Part shown: piece after piece, positions 1-5,102 of the stretch
Layout of the letters: each line of letters opens with the position of its first letter
Position numbering within the stretch: the stretch's first letter is position 1
DNA from: Bacillota bacterium
Lineage (GTDB): Bacteria; Bacillota; Clostridia; Acetivibrionales; DSM-1351
NCBI GenBank assembly: GCA_023415305.1
Contig: JAEZKZ010000003.1
Coordinates: forward strand, 1-9,239
DNA: 9,239 nt
Direction of reading: 5' to 3'
Made by a program: the position numbers and the translations under genes
The notes under the pieces: model-generated
Told to the model about the DNA's origin: nothing
The model's input: only the letters and a program-made list of their open reading frames with translations
Databases searched by the model: none

Positions 1-1535
1 ATGAGTTTCGTGTGCATGTAGGCTCTGATGGTAAAATATGCTTATTTGATATGAGCGCAATGCTGATAAGACGTGATTTGAAAGAACAAATCGTTGTTGA
101 TTGCTTTGATCAGGCACTTAGCATTCTAAATATCCTACCAGGAAGTCAACTATATAATCGAGAACTCTGTCGTGAATTTGATGCATATTGGTGTTCCTTA
201 TCAAAGAAAACTGTTTACTCCTGTATTTCTACATCAGATGTAAGATATGAAGAGTATACTTTACTGTTCACTAAGCGCGCTTTGGTCTTAGCAAAAACAA
301 AAAACGAAGCGGAAGTTATGGCATACAATAATCTGCGAATTGTTCATGAGGAATCAGATTCCGGTGGGACATCTATTATCATAAAATTACGTCCTGGTAG
401 TAAAATGCTTTCGCTGAAAAATGATTACAAGTGGAGTACAGTACGAAACTATATATTGCAAAATGTATCATCTTCAATAAAAAGAAGCTTCAAGATATTT
501 TTAGATATGAATGTTAGAAACTATGTTAAATATATCTTTCTAATTTATCCTGCAGAAATTGGTGATATCCTTTTCGGGTTCCGAGTGGAATTCAGCAATA
601 TCAGATACATAAAGATTGCCAACACTGTTGCAGACAAGGTAGAACCTGTATATGTTAAGCGGGTTGACTATGAGTATTTAACACTTAGAGGGGGAAGCCA
701 ATCAGAATTAAGTAAACAACGTGTTTTGTTACTTGGGTGTGGTTCTATTGGTGGCTATTTAGCAAATCATCTCTGTCAACTGGGTGTTACAGCTATTGAT
801 ATTTTAGATAAGGATATTTTTGCAGCGGAAAATGTGCATCGACATTTCATAGGGTTCGATGCTCTATCCACAAAAGGATCGCGATATAAAGCAGATTTGG
901 TTAAAGAACGTCTAGAGGCATTATATCCATACGTTGACATTGATTCTTTAAATTATCTGGATCGTTCTGTTGAGTCCTTTCTTTTATATGAAGATCGGTT
1001 AACTGAATACGATATTATTGTATCTGCATTGGGTGAGCCAACAATCAATCTAGAGGTAAATCGAATTATATATGAACAACATTTTGAAGTGCCGTTTTTA
1101 TGCTGCTTTAATGAGCCTTATGGAATTGGTGGACATGCAATAGCAATAAACCTAGATTCCGAATCGTGTTTACAGTGTTTATATACAGATGTGATATCAT
1201 CTGAGACGGTTCCCTTCCGTGGAAGTTTAGTTTCTCCAAAACAGAATTTCAAGAAAACTATATCAGGATGTAGTAGTGCCTTTGTACCGTATAGCTGTTT
1301 GGATTCTCAGCAAACAGCACTTTTAGCTGCTCGAATGGTATTAGATGTGTTGAATAAAAAGATCGAAAGGAATATTTTAAAGTCTTGGATGGGGTCATCT
1401 GATGAACTGTTATCACACGGTTTCTTGGCCTCGGAATACTTTGAGGCAAACCACGGGTCAACTATTGTTTCCTTGAGCGATTTTGGAAACAGGCATTGCT
1501 TAACTTGTGGAAGAAAAGAATTAGGTGCTACTTAA
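1..1535 (+). CDS. cap2: E2-E1 fusion ubiquitin-transferase-like protein, Cap2 type (type II CBASS), 5' end missing
   Basis: The frame is open from the left edge (codons from base 3) to TAA at 1533-1535, so the start lies upstream and at least 511 codons are seen. Counting the GTG at 12 as residue 1, the first residues match the E2 active-site region: a histidine, then G-K-I-C-L-F-D, like the 'G-x-I-C-L-D' of classical E2 enzymes, putting the putative E2 cysteine at residue 10 (bases 39-41). A ThiF/E1 domain follows: nucleotide-binding GCGSIGG at 242-248, acidic D266/D268, N274 and R277, K293, and D334 in YDIIVSAL. Paired cysteines C386xxC389 and C496xxC499 probably bind zinc; C420 in SGC is the likely E1 thioester cysteine. 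Known of the family: Cap2 activates and attaches the C-terminus of a CD-NTase to targets, priming anti-phage signalling. The next gene overlaps by one base, so the two are probably translationally coupled. Non-CBASS E2-E1-JAB operons are the main alternative, since no CD-NTase is visible. Confidence 0.88.
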   Translation, partial: EFRVHVGSDGKICLFDMSAMLIRRDLKEQIVVDCFDQALSILNILPGSQLYNRELCREFDAYWCSLSKKTVYSCISTSDVRYEEYTLLFTKRALVLAKTKNEAEVMAYNNLRIVHEESDSGGTSIIIKLRPGSKMLSLKNDYKWSTVRNYILQNVSSSIKRSFKIFLDMNVRNYVKYIFLIYPAEIGDILFGFRVEFSNIRYIKIANTVADKVEPVYVKRVDYEYLTLRGGSQSELSKQRVLLLGCGSIGGYLANHLCQLGVTAIDILDKDIFAAENVHRHFIGFDALSTKGSRYKADLVKERLEALYPYVDIDSLNYLDRSVESFLLYEDRLTEYDIIVSALGEPTINLEVNRIIYEQHFEVPFLCCFNEPYGIGGHAIAINLDSESCLQCLYTDVISSETVPFRGSLVSPKQNFKKTISGCSSAFVPYSCLDSQQTALLAARMVLDVLNKKIERNILKSWMGSSDELLSHGFLASEYFEANHGSTIVSLSDFGNRHCLTCGRKELGAT

Positions 1536-2014
1536 TGATGATGTATGCTTATATGAACAATGAAATAACCCTTCTTATTAGTGATGAGGTGATGTCAAAG
1601 TATTTAACCTGCATGGAAACCTATAATTTCAATATTGAAAAAGGTGGTATAATTGCTGGTCAGCTAAATCCGGCAGAAAACCAGATAATAGTTACGGATT
1701 TAACTGAACCTAATATGAAAGATAAATGTTCAGCATTTTTATTCAAACGTTCTGAATTTGGTCATCAGAAAGTGATGGATGATTTGTGGGAAGGTTCAGG
1801 TTATACTAAAACATATTTAGGAGAGTGGCACACACACAATCAGAAATTGCCTCATCCATCTTATGTAGATATACGAAATTGGATCCACATTTCTAAAAGG
1901 GAACACAACACCCGATGGCTATTTTTTATTATTATTGGCACGGAAGGAATAGGTGTGTGGACTGTTAAAGATAAAAAGATTGTTAAATTAGTCGAAGACA
2001 ATAATTTACCTTGA
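1535..2014 (+). CDS. cap3: JAB/JAMM metalloprotease, Cap3-type deconjugating isopeptidase
   Basis: A 159-residue protein starting at the ATG that overlaps the stop of the upstream gene (TAATG, one shared base). Two further in-frame ATG codons follow directly and another is at 1553, so the exact start is uncertain by a few residues. The full JAMM signature is present: glutamate E35 in EKGGII, then H99-T-H101, seven residues, S109, two residues and D112 (HxH-x7-S-x2-D), with GEWHTH and PSYVDIRNW typical of prokaryotic JAB proteins next to E2-E1 fusions. This predicts an active zinc isopeptidase that removes the conjugate made by the upstream enzyme; in type II CBASS, Cap3 releases the CD-NTase from its targets. 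The protein is soluble, with no signal peptide or membrane segment, and of usual length. The family assignment is firm; the CBASS role is inferred from the neighbour. Confidence 0.9.
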   Translation: MMMYAYMNNEITLLISDEVMSKYLTCMETYNFNIEKGGIIAGQLNPAENQIIVTDLTEPNMKDKCSAFLFKRSEFGHQKVMDDLWEGSGYTKTYLGEWHTHNQKLPHPSYVDIRNWIHISKREHNTRWLFFIIIGTEGIGVWTVKDKKIVKLVEDNNLP

Positions 2015-2047
2015 AATAGAATCCACTCGAAAGGGGCAAACAGAATA

Positions 2048-2872
2048 ATGAAACATTTTTGCGAAAAAGTACATGAAAGTATTCGCTCGATCTTGGAAAT
2101 ATGTTTATTATTATTTGTTTTTTTTCTCCCTCATATTATTAATGCTACAAAATTGATAGAGATGTGTTTTAATAACACTACTTTAAATTTCGACAATGTA
2201 AAATACTACTTATTACTTCAATTGGGTAACTGGATAATTGGACTATTATTGCTTCTATATGTGCTACATATATTCAGAAAAATGAATAAAGAAAAGTTAT
2301 TAAATAATCGAAATGTATACCATGATTATTCATATTTCTGGTATTGGTTTTCTTCAAAAATACTTGGGTATAAAAAGTGCAACATGAAGTTGGTTCCCAT
2401 TTTTATGCAATATAAATTGGTGTTAAATGACACATTCGAAGATTTTTATGTAGGATCTGATGATGATTATTCAATTAAAGAAAATGAACAAATTGATATA
2501 AAGAAGATAAACTATGATTTAATTTCAGACGAGATCAATTTAGTATTAGCAGATACATATCCCATAATAGAAAATCAATTGCCAATAATAAAAAAAGAAT
2601 TATCAACCATTATAATTAGTCGCAATAATAATGATTTTAATAGATACTTTAGCCCGGAATTTATCGTAAATATCGTTAATGAGGTTAGGAATCTGCCTAT
2701 TAACGTGAATGCAATTAATACATATGCTACAACAAATCCCAAACATACGTTGAAAATTGCACAAGATGTTTTTAAATTAGCAGAACGAGGAAATATTAAA
2801 AAATTAGTAGTTTTTCAGCAAAGCAAAGATGGCTTAAGAAAGTTTGGAAGCAAAGGAATAACTATATTTTAA
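2048..2872 (+). CDS. Two-transmembrane protein of unknown family, candidate effector of the E2-E1/JAB operon
   Basis: A 274-residue protein, ATG at 2048 with an AAGGGG-like site at about 2031-2036, 33 bases after the JAB gene on the same strand. Two hydrophobic segments lie at about residues 15-33 and 54-76. Basic residues after the second (RKMNK) suggest both ends are cytosolic, with a short outer loop at 34-53. The rest (about 80-274) is soluble: an aromatic stretch (YSYFWYWF, 94-101), an acidic patch (GSDDDY), then what looks like an alpha/beta domain with blocks such as LVLADTYPI and KLVVFQQSKDG. I do not recognise the family. The layout (two helices plus a cytosolic sensor-like domain, last gene of a Cap2-Cap3 operon) matches CBASS membrane effectors, in which a cyclic nucleotide binds the soluble domain and the helices breach the membrane. 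That role is inference. Codons are strongly AT-rich, like the two preceding genes, supporting a shared origin. Confidence 0.8.
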   Translation: MKHFCEKVHESIRSILEICLLLFVFFLPHIINATKLIEMCFNNTTLNFDNVKYYLLLQLGNWIIGLLLLLYVLHIFRKMNKEKLLNNRNVYHDYSYFWYWFSSKILGYKKCNMKLVPIFMQYKLVLNDTFEDFYVGSDDDYSIKENEQIDIKKINYDLISDEINLVLADTYPIIENQLPIIKKELSTIIISRNNNDFNRYFSPEFIVNIVNEVRNLPINVNAINTYATTNPKHTLKIAQDVFKLAERGNIKKLVVFQQSKDGLRKFGSKGITIF

Positions 2873-2898
2873 AGATCATTATCCTATTACGACTTAAA

Positions 2899-2904
2899 TA
2901 TAAT
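2899..2904 (+). promoter_or_regulatory. Possible -10 box before the prepilin peptidase gene
   Basis: A perfect TATAAT lies 25 bases before the ATG at 2930, in the gap where base composition changes. No convincing -35 hexamer sits 16-18 bases upstream (TCATTA at 2876-2881 is poor) and the region is AT-rich, so a chance match is possible. Confidence 0.3.
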
Positions 2905-2929
2905 AAAATTATCAATGAGGTAACTGAAT

Positions 2930-3382
2930 ATGAACATCATTCTGAGCGTCCTGATGGATGCTTTTTTTATTACCTTTCTCGCATGGTGCGCGTATACGGA
3001 TATGCGAACGCGCACCGTTTGTAATCTAGCCGTTATCCTGCTGCTGTGCCTGGGGCTGGCACATACAGTGTTAATCGGTTTATACAGCAGCGCATGGTGG
3101 TCTTATCCGGCAGGGCTGGTGCTGTGCATGCCCTTCTTTATCGCATGGCTCAAAAATGTAATAGGTGCGGGCGATGTGAAGCTCCTTATGGGAATCAGCT
3201 TGTATCTGGGATTGCTCAATACGGTGATCGCGTTTGCGCTAATGGTTCTGGTCATGACTATCTTTATTGTCCGTTCATGTATACAGAAAAAATCACTCAA
3301 ACAGCGAATACCCTTTGCACCGGTGCTGGCCTTTGGCGCGATTGGTGCGACGGCAGCGGGCTATCTGTATGCACTTGTCTGA
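2930..3382 (+). CDS. A24-family prepilin peptidase (TadV/CpaA-like)
   Basis: A 150-residue, strongly hydrophobic integral membrane protein; ATG at 2930 with GAGG at 2917-2920. Both catalytic aspartates of the type IV prepilin peptidase family are visible: D24 in the 'TDMRTR' block after the first helix, and D82 in the GAGDVKL (GxGD) motif. The C-terminal RIPFAPVLAFGA stretch is also typical. It lacks the N-terminal methyltransferase domain of PilD, so it belongs to the short TadV/CpaA type that cleaves leader peptides from Flp/Tad-like prepilins at the cytoplasmic face of the membrane. Clostridial conjugative elements can carry Tad-like pilus genes, so its substrate may be a pilin encoded elsewhere on the element; none is seen here. 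Base composition is clearly less AT-rich than in the three genes to the left. Confidence 0.87.
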   Translation: MNIILSVLMDAFFITFLAWCAYTDMRTRTVCNLAVILLLCLGLAHTVLIGLYSSAWWSYPAGLVLCMPFFIAWLKNVIGAGDVKLLMGISLYLGLLNTVIAFALMVLVMTIFIVRSCIQKKSLKQRIPFAPVLAFGAIGATAAGYLYALV

Positions 3383-3431
3383 AAGCGGGATGGCGGGCAT
3401 TGAGCCGCAACCCGTGAAGATAAATTGATTG

Positions 3432-3438
3432 AAGGAGG
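3432..3438 (+). promoter_or_regulatory. Strong ribosome binding site of the 29-residue microprotein
   Basis: AAGGAGG sits 7 bases before the ATG at 3446. This near-perfect site is the main reason for accepting the very short gene that follows. Confidence 0.75.
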
Positions 3439-3445
3439 AAATCGA

Positions 3446-3535
3446 ATGGAATTTAAGTCTATTTTGGCTGTCGCCATGCTGCTGTTCATAATAGGCGGGC
3501 TGGTGTTCCTGCGTATCAGAAAAAGAAGAAAATAA
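3446..3535 (+). CDS. 29-residue single-span membrane microprotein
   Basis: ATG at 3446 to TAA at 3533-3535. The product starts MEFKSILAVAMLLF, has one hydrophobic helix (about residues 5-22) and ends in the very basic tail RIRKRRK, so the C-terminus should be cytosolic. It lies 63 bases after the prepilin peptidase gene and directly before a terminator, so it is probably the last gene of that transcript. A near-perfect ribosome binding site supports real translation. Function is unknown; a small partner of the peptidase or of a pilus or conjugation membrane complex is a guess. It carries no prepilin-type leader that I can see. Confidence 0.6.
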   Translation: MEFKSILAVAMLLFIIGGLVFLRIRKRRK

Positions 3536-3553
3536 GGACGAAACAAAACATAG

Positions 3554-3586
3554 GCGGTTGATCTTCAGATTAGCCGCTCTTTTTTT
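3554..3586 (+). terminator. Rho-independent terminator after the prepilin peptidase/microprotein unit
   Basis: A 10-bp stem (GCGGTTGATC at 3554-3563 with GATTAGCCGC at 3568-3577, including two G-U pairs) closes a TTCA loop and is followed by a T-rich tract (TCTTTTTTT). It lies 18 bases after the microprotein stop and only 21 bases before the next ATG, leaving almost no room for a separate promoter, so it may be partial or act as an attenuator. Confidence 0.88.
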
Positions 3587-3607
3587 GTTATCAGAAAGGA
3601 AAAAACA

Positions 3608-4144
3608 ATGAAAATCACATACTACACCGACAGGCATATTGAGGTACTATCCATCAAGAGCGACGACGGGAAGCCCATCAGGGAAAAGGCGTATCATTTT
3701 GGCAATTGCCTGATCGATCTCCTGTACGGCCACGCCATCGTCGAGAACGGCAGCGTGGTCAAAATCGATGAGCGGTTAAAGCAAAAGATTACGGCGTTGC
3801 TGGAGCAGTGCGACGATTATCTGCACACCGATATCCCCGCGTTCATCGAGAAGGACGTGGCGTTTATCTTCGCCGAGAAATATGCGTATCAGAATGTGTT
3901 CATAGAAAACAAGCTATGCAATGTGTATTTCTTTGATAATATCCATCATCTCATATGCCTGCTGCTGACTAACATCTACCTGTACAAGCTGATGTATAAG
4001 CGGTGCGCCTACTGTAATCGACTGTTTGCTACACGGTTTTCGGGCGCTCGTTTCTGTAAACGCATTGCGACGAAAAGCGGCAAGACGTGCGTATATGCCT
4101 ATCTGCTGCAAATACGGCGAAAACGGCGATCGCATGATGATTGA
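3608..4144 (+). CDS. Zinc-ribbon protein, DUF6076-like
   Basis: A 178-residue protein; ATG at 3608 preceded by AGAAAGGA. The first 130 residues show no motif I can name. The C-terminal part carries four cysteines, C133-x2-C136-x13-C150-x10-C161 (KRCAYCNRLF ... RFCKR ... GKTC), the spacing of a treble-clef or zinc-ribbon metal site like that in DUF6076-type proteins of clostridial mobile elements. The chain stops 17 residues after the last cysteine in a very basic tail (IRRKRRS), whereas related proteins as I recall them usually continue further, so this may be a short form or a copy shortened by a frameshift. It is probably a nucleic-acid-binding accessory protein of the element; no enzymatic role is visible. 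It begins right after a terminator and ends at a region with two inverted repeats. Confidence 0.7.
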   Translation: MKITYYTDRHIEVLSIKSDDGKPIREKAYHFGNCLIDLLYGHAIVENGSVVKIDERLKQKITALLEQCDDYLHTDIPAFIEKDVAFIFAEKYAYQNVFIENKLCNVYFFDNIHHLICLLLTNIYLYKLMYKRCAYCNRLFATRFSGARFCKRIATKSGKTCVYAYLLQIRRKRRSHDD

Positions 4145-4157
4145 GGGTATGATACCC
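4145..4157. repeat. Short palindrome, possible operator
   Basis: GGGTAT-G-ATACCC: two perfect 6-base arms around one central base, directly after the stop of the zinc-ribbon gene. Size and symmetry suit a dimeric DNA-binding protein. It is too tight to form an RNA hairpin. Chance is possible. Confidence 0.4.
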
Positions 4158-4159
4158 TT

Positions 4160-4201
4160 AATTGATACGTCGGCCTTCGTTGGAGGGCCGACGTATCAAT
4201 T
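4160..4201. repeat. Perfect 16-bp inverted repeat upstream of the DUF3846-type gene
   Basis: AATTGATACGTCGGCC (4160-4175) is perfectly mirrored by GGCCGACGTATCAATT (4186-4201) around a 10-base loop. No T tract follows on either strand, so it is not a standard terminator. It ends about 7 bases before the ribosome binding site of the gene at 4224. It could be an RNA stem protecting or attenuating the transcript, a processing site, or a protein-binding site of the element. Confidence 0.75.
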
Positions 4202-4223
4202 CATATGAAAAGGAGCAGAGATT

Positions 4224-5039
4224 ATGGATGCGAAAACAGATGCCGCAATTAAAAACGACAATGCCAGCATAAAGCAGCTGCACGTCATACTGCCTAAAGG
4301 CTGCAAACTGCTGGCAGAAACCGATAAATATGTTCTGGCTGAGCGCACGTTTCAGGTGAATGAGCGTAATTGCACGGAGTATATCACTTGGCGAAAGCAA
4401 TATGATGGCGGCGTTGCCCTTGGCCGTTACTTCGCCAACAATCTACAGGCTGCAAAAGAGGATTTCGCGCGGCGTCCAGAGCTGGTGGATGAGGCGCGGC
4501 TTTTCAGCCCTGATGAAATGGCCGTCATTTATAAGGCCCTTATGGAATACGACAGAAGCGATACCATTGACAATAACGATAAAAAACTGATCCAGCATAT
4601 CGATAGCATCAGGGATAAGCTTAAAGCTGTCGCCGATGTGGACAAATTCGCAAAGGTGGATGTGCTTATCATTGAGCCGCGGAAACCGCCATATGAAGCG
4701 CGAATATATTGCGAACCGTACTCCTTCTGTGAGGAAGTGGGCGGTAACACAGCGGTGTGGTGTCCGTTTAAGGATTCCGCGGTTGTCCTGGCTAACGCGA
4801 ACGGATGTAAATCAGGGCTGCCTTACAACAGAACGATTGATGGGGAGCCATATTACGGCACTATCGTCATTGCCGGCATGAATGGCCGCCGCTGTTTCGT
4901 GTCTCTGACCGAAGAACAGAAAAAGGGTTATTCGCAGATGTTCAACGATAAGGAAAAGGACAGTTTCCAAAAGAGCGTCGATCAGCCCGTTTGCGATTAC
5001 GAGCCGACGCCATCCAAAGGCGATCCTCTTGAACGTTAG
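4224..5039 (+). CDS. DUF3846-type mobile-element protein with ICE-type N-terminal domain
   Basis: A 271-residue protein; ATG at 4224 with AAAGGAG about 10 bases upstream. The N-terminal half (about 20-110) has a pattern I associate with proteins of clostridial conjugative elements: ITWRKQYDGGVALGRYF followed by AAKEDFARR and a 'LFSPDEM' stretch. The C-terminal part (about 145-240) looks like DUF3846: VDVLIIEPRKPPYEARI, then a VGG (172-174), AVVLANANGCKSGLPYNR, and an IVIAGMNG block before SLTEEQ. DUF3846 has no established biochemical role that I know of; it recurs in phage and ICE accessory regions. The protein is probably soluble, with no signal peptide. It lies 63 bases before the large methylase gene on the same strand and is probably co-transcribed. 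The N-terminal domain name is unknown to me; the DUF3846 call is from motif memory. Confidence 0.75.
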   Translation: MDAKTDAAIKNDNASIKQLHVILPKGCKLLAETDKYVLAERTFQVNERNCTEYITWRKQYDGGVALGRYFANNLQAAKEDFARRPELVDEARLFSPDEMAVIYKALMEYDRSDTIDNNDKKLIQHIDSIRDKLKAVADVDKFAKVDVLIIEPRKPPYEARIYCEPYSFCEEVGGNTAVWCPFKDSAVVLANANGCKSGLPYNRTIDGEPYYGTIVIAGMNGRRCFVSLTEEQKKGYSQMFNDKEKDSFQKSVDQPVCDYEPTPSKGDPLER

Positions 5040-5089
5040 TGCTTTATGGAGCTATTCCACATATCAGATATGACAGTGATAAGTATCAG

Positions 5090-5096
5090 AAGGAGG
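5090..5096 (+). promoter_or_regulatory. Ribosome binding site that fixes the start of the giant methylase gene
   Basis: AAGGAGG lies 6 bases before the ATG at 5103 and is the best site in the gap. It supports this start over the downstream in-frame ATG at 5133. Confidence 0.7.
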
Positions 5097-5102
5097 GTAC
5101 TG

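Noticed and set aside
1496..1534. Upstream TTG extension of the JAB gene (13 extra residues)
   Set aside because: TTG start with no good ribosome binding site and overlap into the E1 zinc-binding CxxC codons; the ATG at 1535 overlapping the stop as TAATG is the better start.
3046..3417. 123-codon plus-strand frame inside the prepilin peptidase gene
   Set aside because: Product is cysteine/arginine/glycine-rich without motifs, while the other frame carries both catalytic aspartates of the A24 family.
4160..4201. Perfect hairpin as a rho-independent terminator
   Set aside because: No T tract follows the stem on either strand, and it lies just before a ribosome binding site, so only a general regulatory role is considered.
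4026..4208. 60-codon plus-strand frame running from the zinc-ribbon gene into the inverted repeat
   Set aside because: No ribosome binding site, no clear continuation of the zinc-ribbon domain, and its end is made of the inverted-repeat arms.
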